DNA from: Synechococcus sp. ROS8604
Lineage (GTDB): Bacteria; Cyanobacteriota; Cyanobacteriia; PCC-6307; Cyanobiaceae
DNA length: 64,000 nucleotides
Direction: 5' to 3'
Assembly (NCBI RefSeq): GCF_014279655.1
Contig: NZ_CP047946.1
Coordinates: forward strand, 2,666,001-2,730,000
Position 1 is the first letter of the stretch. Each line of letters starts with the position of its first letter. Below are positions 8,323-16,972 of this stretch, piece after piece. The notes beneath the pieces were generated by a model that had not been told where the DNA came from, ran no database searches, and saw only the letters and a list, made by a program, of their open reading frames with translations. The position numbers and the translations under genes were made by a program.

Positions 8323-9981
8323 ATGCCATCCACACATTCCCTGCGAGCCTCCATCAGCGGTGATCGCTGGTGGGGAGGCTTCACAGCTGAGATAACGCTT
8401 ACCAACACATCCACACAAGATCTTTCGAGCTGGAGCTACAGCTTTGATAGCCCCCACCTCATCAACACCGCTCCTTGGGGAGCCGAGATCAGTGCTGTTC
8501 TTCTCGACAACGGCCTCACCCGCTACACCCTGACGGGAAAAGACTGGGGAGAAAAGATTCCAGCTGGAGAGTCGATCACCATTGGATTCAATGGAACCCA
8601 AGGCACAGATCTAGGCAATGAAGGGGAACTGTCTGCGGCCATGCTCTTCGGCTCAGATAGCGCGGAAGCCGTGATATCTCAGGTAAGTGAAGTGAGCTCT
8701 GAGAGTTCTGCCACGACGACTAATCCAGGGCTTGAACCAGTTCTTGAAACACCTCCGATGACGTCACCGATGGAGTCAACCATGGCGTCACCGATGTCGG
8801 AGCACGGCATGGGAGATCACGAGATGCCCCATGGTTCCAGTTCTGGGGATTACATCGACATCAGCACCTGGGGTTCGTTTCATGGCTCCAATCACAACTC
8901 CGAGCACAACGAACTCGTCGGTGGGCGAACAGCGATCACGACAGAAGCGATGGTTGCCTACAACGGCTTGCGTGCCTTTGCGGGCCTGGATGTTGTTGAG
9001 ATTGAGGCGGTTGGTGAGTGGGCATTCGCCCAGGGTCTGACGAACAACTCCCAGGCTTGGGGTGATGACACCAAAGGGGTTGGACTTTGGTTTGCCATGC
9101 AGGGAGCCAAGGTGGGCTGGATCGCCGATGCGTCTTACGACCCGCAAATTCTGGCCGACATTCAACGCACGGCCCGGTTGGGCAGCAGTGGCGACGTCAT
9201 GCAGATGGTTGAACAGTTTGGCCATGAAGGATTTGCCACTTATCTAACAACCAATCAACTCGAAGAACATTTCATCAATACCCTCAAGATGGAGCCGCAT
9301 TATGGCGGCTGGATGCATGCCAGAACCCATGGCTTTCTTAGCATCGAAGGGGTGGCTATTGCCCACGATATTCATCATTTAACAGTTTTGGGATGGGATC
9401 AAAACGAACCCTTTATGAATGACACCTTTGACTGGCCTCAGTGGCCGGCCCTCGATGTCAGCGACAACACTGTGATCAACTATTACCAAGGCATTGTTGA
9501 GCTGGGAGATCCACTCTCAGAGAACCTAAACAATCTTTCTGGAACCACACCACTGATTGTCTCAACCGATTCAAATTCTTCCCTTAACCCCTCACCCTCT
9601 GATCCCGGAACTGTGCAACCGGATCCTCTCACTGGCTCTCCCCTGGAGATTCAGGTGAGTGGTGATCTTTGGGAGGGTGGCTTCACCGCCTCACTGAACG
9701 TGACCAATCAAAGCAATCAATCAACCGACGATTGGGGGGTGAGTTTCATCAGCACGCATCAATTTTACGGAGAATCTTGGGGGGTTGATGTCTCTACGCA
9801 AGAGCTTGGAGACGGCCTTTACCGCTACGAGCTCACAGGGGCTGATTGGGCGCAATCGCTCGCCGCTGGGCAAAGCATGACGGTGGGGTTCAATGCGTTG
9901 AGCGGAGAGGACCTCAGCGGGGATTCGTCTCTCACATCCGAACTGCTGATGGCCCCTGGCACAGAGCTCGCGCTCCTTTAA
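8323..9981 (+). CDS. protein with CBM2-type domains at both ends and an unknown His-rich centre
   Basis: A 552-residue protein. Residues about 5-115 (SGDRWWGGFTAEITLTNTS, YTLTGKDWGEKIPAGESITI) and about 440-545 (SGDLWEGGFTASLNVTNQS, YELTGADWAQSLAAGQSMTV) both look like family 2 carbohydrate-binding modules. They are clearly related to each other, each with the TGxDW...aGxS pattern. Between them lie a Ser/Pro/Met linker and a central region (about 185-395) rich in His and Trp (HGSNHNSEHNEL, WMHARTHGFLS, IAHDIHHLTVLGW) that I do not recognise. No signal peptide or RTX repeat is seen, so the export route is unclear. The start ATG 8323 is the first with domain content. The His clusters could bind metal (inference). 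Confidence 0.75.
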   Translation: MPSTHSLRASISGDRWWGGFTAEITLTNTSTQDLSSWSYSFDSPHLINTAPWGAEISAVLLDNGLTRYTLTGKDWGEKIPAGESITIGFNGTQGTDLGNEGELSAAMLFGSDSAEAVISQVSEVSSESSATTTNPGLEPVLETPPMTSPMESTMASPMSEHGMGDHEMPHGSSSGDYIDISTWGSFHGSNHNSEHNELVGGRTAITTEAMVAYNGLRAFAGLDVVEIEAVGEWAFAQGLTNNSQAWGDDTKGVGLWFAMQGAKVGWIADASYDPQILADIQRTARLGSSGDVMQMVEQFGHEGFATYLTTNQLEEHFINTLKMEPHYGGWMHARTHGFLSIEGVAIAHDIHHLTVLGWDQNEPFMNDTFDWPQWPALDVSDNTVINYYQGIVELGDPLSENLNNLSGTTPLIVSTDSNSSLNPSPSDPGTVQPDPLTGSPLEIQVSGDLWEGGFTASLNVTNQSNQSTDDWGVSFISTHQFYGESWGVDVSTQELGDGLYRYELTGADWAQSLAAGQSMTVGFNALSGEDLSGDSSLTSELLMAPGTELALL

Positions 9982-9989
9982 GTGGTCCT

Positions 9990-10994
9990 CTAATTGCTCC
10001 TTCTCCGCAGCACGTTCAACAGTTTCTCCATCACAGGAGGCGTTGGGGCTTCAAACAACATCCGCTCTTTCGTAATCGGATGATCGAGGCCCAACTGGAA
10101 GGCATGCAGGGCTTGCCCAGGAAGCTCCACCGGCAGTTTCCTGCAACGGCTATAGGTGATATCTCCCACCACGGGATGATTGATGTGGGCGCAATGCACG
10201 CGGATCTGGTGCGTGCGTCCCGTATCGAGCTTGAAGCGCAACAGGGAGTAATCGCCAAGCCGCTCTTGGAGGGTCCAGTGCGTGCGGGCGTAGCGACCGC
10301 TTTCATCACTCACCACCGCATATTTTTTGCGATCCACAGGATGACGGCCAATCGCTCCAAGGATCGTTCCCGACTCTCCATGTGGCACCCCATGCACCAC
10401 AGCCAAGTACTCGCGGGAAGCAATCCTTTGTTGGATCTGCGCCTGCAGACGCACCAACGCCTCCTGGGATTTCGCCACCACGATGCAGCCCGTTGTGTCT
10501 TTATCGAGGCGATGGACCACCCCAGGCCGTAATTTGCCGCTGATTCCCGGCAAGTCCTGGCAGTGATGCAGGAGACCATTCACCAGGGTTCCATCCTTAT
10601 TCCCAGGAGCCGGGTGCACCGTGAGTCCAGCCGGCTTGTTGATCACAATCAAGTGCTCGTCTTCAAACAGCACATCGAGCTCCATCGGCTCGGGCTTGAG
10701 GTAGGGAAGCGGCTCTGGCGGTGGCATCCAGAGCTGCACTTGATCTCCGTTGCGCAAGGGGGTTTTGGCCTTCCCCGTCTTGCCATTCACGCGCACGTAA
10801 CCGGCATCAATGAACTTTTGAATCCGAGACCGACTTTGCTCAGACCGCTGACTCACGAGCCAGCGGTCCAAACGCATCGGAAGTGGTTTGGAATACGTAA
10901 GGGTGACGAGTTCTCCTTCCCCCTCTCCGAATCCATCCGTGAACACTTCCTCAGGCAAAGGGGGGCGCTCAAACCCTTGGCCCTGTCCGCTCAA
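9990..10994 (-). CDS. RluA/RluD-family RNA pseudouridine synthase
   Basis: A 334-residue protein with an N-terminal S4 RNA-binding domain (MRLDRWLVSQ, SRSRIQKFIDAGYVRVNG) and an RluA-type catalytic domain. The signature HRLDKDTTGCIVVAK includes the catalytic Asp, and TGRTHQIRVH comes later. It isomerises uridines in rRNA and is probably RluD-like by length and domain order, but the target site cannot be told from sequence. The start is TTG 10994, overlapping the TGA of the upstream rbgA-like gene (TTGA), so translation is probably coupled. It converges on the CBM2 gene with only 8 bases between. Confidence 0.92.
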   Translation of the reverse strand: MSGQGQGFERPPLPEEVFTDGFGEGEGELVTLTYSKPLPMRLDRWLVSQRSEQSRSRIQKFIDAGYVRVNGKTGKAKTPLRNGDQVQLWMPPPEPLPYLKPEPMELDVLFEDEHLIVINKPAGLTVHPAPGNKDGTLVNGLLHHCQDLPGISGKLRPGVVHRLDKDTTGCIVVAKSQEALVRLQAQIQQRIASREYLAVVHGVPHGESGTILGAIGRHPVDRKKYAVVSDESGRYARTHWTLQERLGDYSLLRFKLDTGRTHQIRVHCAHINHPVVGDITYSRCRKLPVELPGQALHAFQLGLDHPITKERMLFEAPTPPVMEKLLNVLRRRSN

Positions 10995-11869
10995 GACTCC
11001 CCCTGTTCCGGTAATTCCAAAGAGATCGAACCCAACAGCGAACGTCGGAAATCATCCAGCAAACGCTGTGCCATTCGTGCCGTATCCCCAGAGGTATGGC
11101 GTTCGGCTGTGGCCTCCAGCCAAAACGCTGGATCAGCGGTCTGCCCAGACACCGGAGTGCCATACCTCTGTTCAAGGACGGACAGCACAACCCCGGAAGC
11201 CTCCCGTCCCTGCGCATCAATCAAGATTCTCAAGAACGCCTGAGCCACCAACTCGCCGTCATAGGCCGCTTGGCCGATGTCATCACAGAGGGCAAGATGC
11301 AGCGCCGCCCGTTGATCATCCAAACGAGGTGGCAAGACGCCAGGAGCATCGAGCAAATCCAAGTCTTGACCAAGCCGCACCCAGCGCAAGGTGCGCGTCA
11401 CACCGGCCCGGCGGGCACTCGCTACCACCTTTTTCTTGACCAGCCGATTGATCAAGGCCGACTTGCCCACATTGGGAAAGCCGAGGGTGAGGGCGCGCAC
11501 CGCCCGCGGGCGCATCCCCCGAGTCTTCCGCCTCTCATTGAGCTGATGTCCAGCCCGAATTGCCGCCTGCTGCACCAGCTTCACCCCGGTACCGGCCTTG
11601 GCATCACACCAAACCGTGCGCTGCCCCTGCACCTTGAACCACTGATCCCAGGCCTCCCATGCCGCAGTCGTGACCATGTCGCGTCGATTGATCACCAGCA
11701 AATGCTGCTTCCCTTTCAACCAACGGTCGAGATGGGGGTGTCCGGTGGCAAGAGGGATACGGGCATCACGCACCTCAATCACCAAATCCACCTTGTCGAG
11801 GTTGCGCTTGAGCTGCTGTTCCGCCTTAGCAATGTGCCCTGGATACCACTGAATTGGAGGTGTTTTCAC
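10991..11869 (-). CDS. rbgA: YlqF/RbgA-family ribosome biogenesis GTPase
   Basis: A 292-residue circularly permuted GTPase. The G4 motif NRRD precedes the P-loop GFPNVGKSALINRL, with DAPGVL (G3) after it. The N-terminus IQWYPGHIAKA is typical of the family, which matures the large ribosomal subunit. GTG 11869 was preferred over TTG 11890 because it forms a GTGA four-base overlap with the stop of the upstream universal stress gene and begins just before the conserved N-terminus. It sits in a three-gene operon usp-rbgA-rluD-like. Confidence 0.92.
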   Translation of the reverse strand: MKTPPIQWYPGHIAKAEQQLKRNLDKVDLVIEVRDARIPLATGHPHLDRWLKGKQHLLVINRRDMVTTAAWEAWDQWFKVQGQRTVWCDAKAGTGVKLVQQAAIRAGHQLNERRKTRGMRPRAVRALTLGFPNVGKSALINRLVKKKVVASARRAGVTRTLRWVRLGQDLDLLDAPGVLPPRLDDQRAALHLALCDDIGQAAYDGELVAQAFLRILIDAQGREASGVVLSVLEQRYGTPVSGQTADPAFWLEATAERHTSGDTARMAQRLLDDFRRSLLGSISLELPEQGES

Positions 11870-12249
11870 GGCACCACCAAAACTGGACAAGGCGCGAGCT
11901 GAATCACACGCGCTGCCGTGCTGCCGCTCTCGGCTTCAAGATTCACGCCGCGGGTGCCCATCACAATCACATCCACATTCAACTCGTCTGCCACGTCGCA
12001 AATCACAAACGCTGGCATCCCCTCACGCTCCACCACCTCACAGGGCACCCCAACCTGCTCAAAGCGGGCTTTGGTTTCGGCCAATAGCGTTGCCACCACT
12101 GCATGGTCATGCATCTCAGGGCGCTCGGACTGAACCACGGACAACAGGATCAGCCGGCTGTTGTGACTGCGTGCCAAGTCCAGAGCTTTGCTCGCCGCTT
12201 CCAGAGCTTCTCGGCTGTGATCAACGGGAAATAAGACGGTTTCGAACAT
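11866..12249 (-). CDS. universal stress protein (UspA family)
   Basis: A 127-residue single-domain Usp. It starts METVLFPVDHS-like (MFETVLFPVDHSREALEAA) and has the strand VDVIVMGTRG near residue 97, with TAARVIQLAPCPVLVV at the end. The ATP-binding pattern of the family is G-2x-G-9x-G(S/T); here the G/T/R/G segment and later serine are partly present, so nucleotide binding is plausible. It is the first gene of the minus-strand operon with rbgA and the pseudouridine synthase, and is divergent from pgk with a 90-base intergenic region that should hold both promoters. Confidence 0.88.
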   Translation of the reverse strand: MFETVLFPVDHSREALEAASKALDLARSHNSRLILLSVVQSERPEMHDHAVVATLLAETKARFEQVGVPCEVVEREGMPAFVICDVADELNVDVIVMGTRGVNLEAESGSTAARVIQLAPCPVLVVP

Positions 12250-12339
12250 TGGGCCAGCTCCGGTAGTACCCCTCTTTTGCAGTGCTAGCGCGTAATCGGG
12301 TTAATCTCGCCCCGATTTCACACCTCACGACATAACCAC

Positions 12340-13548
12340 ATGGCGAAGCGTTCCCTGGCAAAACTGAATACCGGCGACTTGAGCGGAAAACGCGTTCTCG
12401 TGCGGGTCGACTTCAACGTGCCTCTGAACGACGCCGGTGCCATCACAGACGACACCCGCATTCGTGCAGCACTGCCAACCATCAACGACCTGATCAGCAA
12501 AGGCGCGAAGGTAATCCTCGCGGCACACTTCGGCCGCCCCAAGGGTCAGGTCAACGACGCGATGCGCCTCACCCCAGTAGCGGCACGCCTTAGCGAGCTG
12601 CTCAGCAAGCCTGTGACCAAGACCGACAGCTGCATCGGACCTGATGCGGAAGCCAAGGTGGGCGCCATGGGCAACGGCGACGTGGTGTTGCTCGAGAACG
12701 TGCGCTTCTTCTCAGAAGAAGAAAAGAACGATCCCGCCTTCGCTGAGAAGCTCGCCGGCCTCGCCGACGTTTATGTGAACGACGCCTTTGGTGCTGCTCA
12801 CCGCGCCCATGCCTCCACACAAGGCGTGACCAAGTTCCTCAAGCCATCGGTGGCTGGCTTCTTGATGGAGAAGGAACTTCAGTACCTCCAGGGTGCCGTG
12901 GATGAGCCCAAGCGTCCTTTGGCCGCCATCGTTGGTGGCTCCAAGGTGAGCAGCAAGATCGGCGTCCTTGAAGCCTTGATCGACAAGTGCGACAAGGTGC
13001 TGATCGGCGGCGGCATGATTTTCACCTTCTACAAAGCACGCGGTCTGGCTGTCGGCAAGAGCCTCGTTGAAGAAGACAAGCTGGAACTGGCCAAGGAATT
13101 GGAAGCCAAAGCCAAGGCCAAAGGCGTTGAGCTGCTGCTTCCCACCGATGTGTTGCTTGCCGACAACTTCGCTCCTGATGCCAACAGCCAAGTGGCAGAC
13201 GTCACAGCGATTCCCGACGGCTGGATGGGCCTCGACATCGGCCCTGATGCCATCAAGGTGTTCCAAGCTGCCCTAGCTGATTGCAAAACCGTGATCTGGA
13301 ATGGCCCGATGGGCGTCTTCGAGTTCGACAAGTTCGCGGCTGGAACGAATGCCATTGCCACAACCCTGGCTGAACTCAGCGGGAAAGGCTGCTGCACGAT
13401 CATTGGCGGTGGCGATTCCGTTGCTGCCGTTGAGAAAGCAGGCCTGGCCGAAAAGATGTCTCACATCTCCACCGGTGGTGGCGCCAGCCTCGAGCTGCTG
13501 GAAGGCAAGGTGCTTCCCGGCGTCGCCGCACTGGACGACGCCGCTTGA
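12340..13548 (+). CDS. pgk: phosphoglycerate kinase
   Basis: A 402-residue full-length enzyme of glycolysis and the Calvin cycle, which interconverts 1,3-bisphosphoglycerate/ADP and 3-phosphoglycerate/ATP. Visible motifs are RVDFNVPLN, the substrate-binding HFGRPKG and [22 protein letters not shown], and the C-terminal nucleotide-binding [15 protein letters not shown] and [16 protein letters not shown]. It is followed by a strong hairpin terminator at 13593. No other gene is cotranscribed. Confidence 0.98.
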   Translation: MAKRSLAKLNTGDLSGKRVLVRVDFNVPLNDAGAITDDTRIRAALPTINDLISKGAKVILAAHFGRPKGQVNDAMRLTPVAARLSELLSKPVTKTDSCIGPDAEAKVGAMGNGDVVLLENVRFFSEEEKNDPAFAEKLAGLADVYVNDAFGAAHRAHASTQGVTKFLKPSVAGFLMEKELQYLQGAVDEPKRPLAAIVGGSKVSSKIGVLEALIDKCDKVLIGGGMIFTFYKARGLAVGKSLVEEDKLELAKELEAKAKAKGVELLLPTDVLLADNFAPDANSQVADVTAIPDGWMGLDIGPDAIKVFQAALADCKTVIWNGPMGVFEFDKFAAGTNAIATTLAELSGKGCCTIIGGGDSVAAVEKAGLAEKMSHISTGGGASLELLEGKVLPGVAALDDAA

Positions 13549-13566
13549 TTCAAACCACTACACCAA

Positions 13567-13586
13567 TCAGCTGATCGATCAGCTGA
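13567..13586. repeat. 20-bp perfect palindrome downstream of pgk
   Basis: TCAGCTGATCGATCAGCTGA reads the same on both strands. It begins 18 bases after the pgk stop and ends 6 bases before the terminator hairpin. It also covers the stop of the convergent small gene (13579). It could be an extra 3'-end stem or a protein site. Confidence 0.6.
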
Positions 13587-14010
13587 ATTCAGGGCCGTTC
13601 CAATTGGAGCGGCCTTTTTTTTGTAATCTTCGCCGCTCTGGCATAGGAGGAAGTCCCAGTCGCTGCCGTTCAGCCGTCATGGCAGCGCGTGCCTCCTCAA
13701 ATAATTCACGTCGGCCTTGGCGTTGCTCCTGCTGACACACCCGAAAGGCATCGATGGTGTTGGCCGATTGAATACATCGTTGCTTGGCTGCCAACAAAGC
13801 CTTTTGCTGATCAAAACTGCTCAACTCCCAGCGGCGCCGTGCCTCAAAAAGCTGCTGCTTTTGCGCATCCGTAAGTGTTAATCGAGCCGCGCGCGACTTC
13901 ATTGGAGACTCAGCCCATCCCGTAGCGGGGTGGAGAGCGGCGGCGGCAAACGCGGCACAAGGGATGACCAGATACCGCTTCCAATGCTTAGGCGTAACCA
14001 TGGGAATCAT
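13579..14010 (-). CDS. small exported protein, unknown
   Basis: A 143-residue protein from ATG 14010 (140 from ATG 14001). The N-terminus KHWKRYLVIPCAAFAAAALHP followed by GWAES is a signal peptide with a likely cut after an Ala. The mature part is highly charged and helical (LTDAQKQQLFEARRRWELSS, QEQRQGRRELFEEARAAMTA), with two cysteines 19 apart (RCIQSANT, RVCQQEQ). The LTDAQKQQL start recalls the LTxxQ periplasmic family, but I cannot assign it. The C-terminal ten residues are encoded by the pgk terminator, so the gene end may be subject to antisense interference. Confidence 0.7.
   Translation of the reverse strand: MIPMVTPKHWKRYLVIPCAAFAAAALHPATGWAESPMKSRAARLTLTDAQKQQLFEARRRWELSSFDQQKALLAAKQRCIQSANTIDAFRVCQQEQRQGRRELFEEARAAMTAERQRLGLPPMPERRRLQKKGRSNWNGPEFS
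13593..13622 (+). terminator. intrinsic terminator of pgk
   Basis: A 9-bp stem GGCCGTTCC/GGAGCGGCC (one G-U pair) with loop AATT is followed by eight T residues. It lies inside the 3' end of the convergent gene at 13579-14010, so that gene's last codons encode the hairpin. Confidence 0.92.
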
Positions 14011-14125
14011 TCACACAACGCATTCATCCTGAAAGCAAGATTCCGTCAAAGTCTGACCAAAATGGGCCTCAAGCATGACCGGATCTAACCAGGACGCTTG
14101 ATCATGCCGCTCCACTGCGATGCGC

Positions 14126-14151
14126 GGATGCGATGCCTGGATGCGATGCCT
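14126..14151. repeat. 13-bp tandem duplication upstream of the dehydrogenase
   Basis: GGATGCGATGCCT occurs twice head to tail (14126-14138 and 14139-14151), ending seven bases before the chosen start ATG 14158. A longer frame runs through it in phase, but a repeat just before the start suggests untranslated sequence or a recent slippage event. Confidence 0.8.
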
Positions 14152-14157
14152 GGAAAA

Positions 14158-15087
14158 ATGAATCAGCTGTCGACCAACCATGCGCCTATGAATTCGCCTG
14201 CTGCGGTGGCCATGGTGGGGCTCGGCGCTCTGGGGTTACCCATGGCGATCAACCTGCGCGAAGCCGGCTACAGGCTTCATGTGCACACCCGCAGCCGCAT
14301 CGCAGAGAGCGATCCAAGCCTGCAAGCAGGTGACTCCTCAGCAGCGGCTGTCTGCTGTGCCTCCCCCGCCGCAGCCGCCGGCGGCTGCCAAGCCCTATTG
14401 CTCTGCGTCAGCGATGACGCCGCCGTGGAAGCGGTGCTATGGGGAGAGCACGGAGCAGGCTTTGCCCTCGCACCAGGAAGCTTGGTGATCGATTGCTCCA
14501 CGATCGCGCCAGCCACAGCGGAAGCGATGGCGAAACGGCTCGCGGAACGCAACGTGCACTACATCGATGCGCCTGTCACCGGAGGAACGGAAGGCGCCAA
14601 AGCCGGCAACCTCACCGTGCTCTGTGGTGGCGAAGCCATGGCACTGGAGCAGGCCAGGCCGCTCTTGGAGGTGATCGGTGGCTCGATTCATCACTTCGGG
14701 CCCGTTGGCAGCGGCCAACAGGTCAAAGCGGTGAACCAGGTGCTGGTGGCCGGCAGCTATGCCGCTGTGGCAGAAGCCATCGCCCTGGGGCAACATCTCC
14801 AGCTGCCCATGCACCAGGTGGTGACCGCCCTGCAGCACGGAGCCGCGGGGTCATGGGCCCTGCAACATCGTTCAGCCGCGATGCTTGCGGATCACTACCC
14901 GCTCGGCTTCAAGCTCGCACTCCATCACAAAGATCTCAAGATCGCGCTGGAGGCCGCCAAGGAGCAGCAGTTGGAACTCCCCATCACGCAACGCGTCCTG
15001 GAACAAGAGTCGGAACTCATGCAACAGGGGCTCGGAAACGCCGATGTGTCCGCGCTAAGGCGTTGCTACCCAGCTGATCCCCATTAA
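14158..15087 (+). CDS. NAD(P)-dependent beta-hydroxyacid dehydrogenase (3-hydroxyisobutyrate dehydrogenase family)
   Basis: A 309-residue protein. The Rossmann motif MVGLGALGLPMAINL is followed by the family signature DAPVTGGTEGAKAGNLTV, the catalytic lysine region GSGQQVKAVNQVLVAGSYAA and the C-terminal helical domain with HHKDLKIALEAAKE. It probably reduces a small semialdehyde such as tartronate, glyoxylate or succinate semialdehyde; the exact substrate is not determinable. ATG 14158 was chosen, though ATG 14188 would still keep the Rossmann strand. The 3' end overlaps the convergent gene by four bases. Confidence 0.88.
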   Translation: MNQLSTNHAPMNSPAAVAMVGLGALGLPMAINLREAGYRLHVHTRSRIAESDPSLQAGDSSAAAVCCASPAAAAGGCQALLLCVSDDAAVEAVLWGEHGAGFALAPGSLVIDCSTIAPATAEAMAKRLAERNVHYIDAPVTGGTEGAKAGNLTVLCGGEAMALEQARPLLEVIGGSIHHFGPVGSGQQVKAVNQVLVAGSYAAVAEAIALGQHLQLPMHQVVTALQHGAAGSWALQHRSAAMLADHYPLGFKLALHHKDLKIALEAAKEQQLELPITQRVLEQESELMQQGLGNADVSALRRCYPADPH

Positions 15088-15845
15088 GGCTGGAGCTGGC
15101 GTTTGTCATCGACAACGCGCACCTGCTTGCTGACGCTCACCACACCCTCTGGGTGCACCAACAACGCTGCCCACGTTTGGATGCCGGGTTGCAATGGAGC
15201 TTGCACTGACTTAAATAAGCCGCCCCCGCCGAGAGGCTTAAGCTGGATATCTGGACTTTCTTGCCCCAACACCTGCTCAGGGGTGAGGGCGATCAAACCA
15301 CCCGCCAACAGTGCATCACCCAAGGGCTTGTCCACCACAACATCAACGTCATAGCGACTGCCGGTGAGCACACTGTCGGGAATGAGCAAGCTGATCGGCA
15401 GAGACTCCTTGGCAGTGGTCATGACCGATTGATCGCTCAGAATTTCCTGATTCGTAATCAAGCCGCTGTCCGTGGTCACCGCGAGATGCTGATTCGCATA
15501 AAAGGAAAAACTCAAGCCATCCTGCTGGCGTCTCCCGCTGACGGCAATCCGCATGGTCGAGCGACCATCTGAGGTGGCAGTGCCGGGCCTCACCGACCAA
15601 TTCAGCTGAGGGAAACGGCTGCTGAACAGGCGATAACGCTCCTCCAGGCCAGCGAATTGCTCCGGCGTAAACAGAGACTTCAACGCGGCAACATTTCCCT
15701 CTGACTGATTGAGGGCGGTTTCCAACCGCTCACTCAAATCAAACGGAGCTTGGGTCACAGCCCGCCCGGACAAGGGGAGTGCCAGAGCGGAGCCAAGCAG
15801 AAATGACACCAACGAGGCACGGAGAGCCCGAGACATGAAAGACAA
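15084..15845 (-). CDS. exported protein, unknown
   Basis: A 253-residue protein. The N-terminus MSRALRASLVSFLLGSALAL then PLSGRAV is a signal peptide. The mature region starts with a helical segment (LSERLETALNQ, FTPEQFAGLEERYRLF) followed by a beta-rich part (RIAVSGRR, FSFYANQHLAV, YDVDVVVDKPLGDALLAGG, VSVSKQVRVV) that looks like immunoglobulin-like strands. I do not recognise the family. Proteins of this layout occur in picocyanobacteria near murG (recalled, not verified). It is divergent from murG with 50 bases between. Confidence 0.75.
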   Translation of the reverse strand: MSFMSRALRASLVSFLLGSALALPLSGRAVTQAPFDLSERLETALNQSEGNVAALKSLFTPEQFAGLEERYRLFSSRFPQLNWSVRPGTATSDGRSTMRIAVSGRRQQDGLSFSFYANQHLAVTTDSGLITNQEILSDQSVMTTAKESLPISLLIPDSVLTGSRYDVDVVVDKPLGDALLAGGLIALTPEQVLGQESPDIQLKPLGGGGLFKSVQAPLQPGIQTWAALLVHPEGVVSVSKQVRVVDDKRQLQP

Positions 15846-15895
15846 CCCCTGAGTGCCTTTAAGTTAAGTCGCTCTTTCTCATCCTGCTCGTCCTC

Positions 15896-16972
15896 ATGCC
15901 TCGGCTTCTAGTTGCTGCCAGCGGCACCGGAGGGCACTTGTTTCCGGCCCTTGCCGTTGCGGATGCCCTGCCGGAGCCATGGAGCGTGCGTTGGGTGGGC
16001 GTTCCCGACCGCCTGGAAACAAGCCTGGTCCCAGGCCGCTACCCCCTCACCACCGTCAAAGCCGGTGGATTGCAAGGTCGAGGACTGCGCAAACTGATCC
16101 AACTGATCCAATTGCTGGCCGCCAGCGGCGGCATCCGCCGCCTGATCCAACGGGAAGGCATTGATGCGGTCTTCACCACAGGCGGATACATCGCTGCACC
16201 AGCCATTTTGGCAGCGCGATGGTGCGGGATCCCCGTGGTGCTTCACGAATCCAATGCCATTCCCGGCCGGGTCACACGCTTGCTGGGACGCTTTTGCACC
16301 CGCGTTGCCGTGGGGCTTGAAGCGGCCGCACCACGCATCCCTGGCTGCCGAGCGGTGGTGACCGGCACCCCGGTTCGGGCTGCTTTTCTCCAGCAACACT
16401 CCCTACCGGAGTGGGTGCCTCAGGGCGACGGCCCCCTGCTTTTGGTGATTGGCGGCAGCCAAGGCGCTCTGGGGCTGAATCGGATGACGCGCGTGATTTT
16501 TCCCTCCCTGCTCAATGGCGGCTGCCGCATCGTGCATCTCACCGGCAGCCATGACCCCGACGTGGGTTGCATCGCACACCCCTTGCTGGTGGAGCGACGG
16601 TTCAGTGATGAGATTCCGGCCCTGCTCCAACACGCCGACCTCGCCATCAGCAGAGCCGGTGCAGGCAGCTTGAGCGAACTTGCCGTGAGCGGAACACCCA
16701 CCGTGCTGGTGCCCTTCCCCCAAGCCGCCGATCGCCATCAAGACGCCAACGCTGTGTGTGCAGCCGCCATCGCCGCTGCCGTGATCGTGCATCAACACGA
16801 CCCGAGCGAGACGACTCTTCGCGACACGGTTTGGCGCCTGCTCGGATCCAAACTGCAGGGAGGCGATTCAGGCGCTAATCCACTGCCCGAGATGGGGCAG
16901 GCCATGCGGGAACTTGGCGTGGAGGATGCGGATCAGAAGCTGGTGGCCCTGCTCCAAGCCCTGTTGGCCTGA
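15896..16972 (+). CDS. murG: UDP-GlcNAc:lipid I N-acetylglucosaminyltransferase MurG
   Basis: A 358-residue peripheral membrane glycosyltransferase that converts lipid I to lipid II in peptidoglycan synthesis. The N-terminal glycine-rich loop [42 protein letters not shown] and the donor-site [11 protein letters not shown] with [14 protein letters not shown] are all present and complete. Its last 40 bases overlap the convergent aminotransferase gene. Confidence 0.97.
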   Translation: MPRLLVAASGTGGHLFPALAVADALPEPWSVRWVGVPDRLETSLVPGRYPLTTVKAGGLQGRGLRKLIQLIQLLAASGGIRRLIQREGIDAVFTTGGYIAAPAILAARWCGIPVVLHESNAIPGRVTRLLGRFCTRVAVGLEAAAPRIPGCRAVVTGTPVRAAFLQQHSLPEWVPQGDGPLLLVIGGSQGALGLNRMTRVIFPSLLNGGCRIVHLTGSHDPDVGCIAHPLLVERRFSDEIPALLQHADLAISRAGAGSLSELAVSGTPTVLVPFPQAADRHQDANAVCAAAIAAAVIVHQHDPSETTLRDTVWRLLGSKLQGGDSGANPLPEMGQAMRELGVEDADQKLVALLQALLA

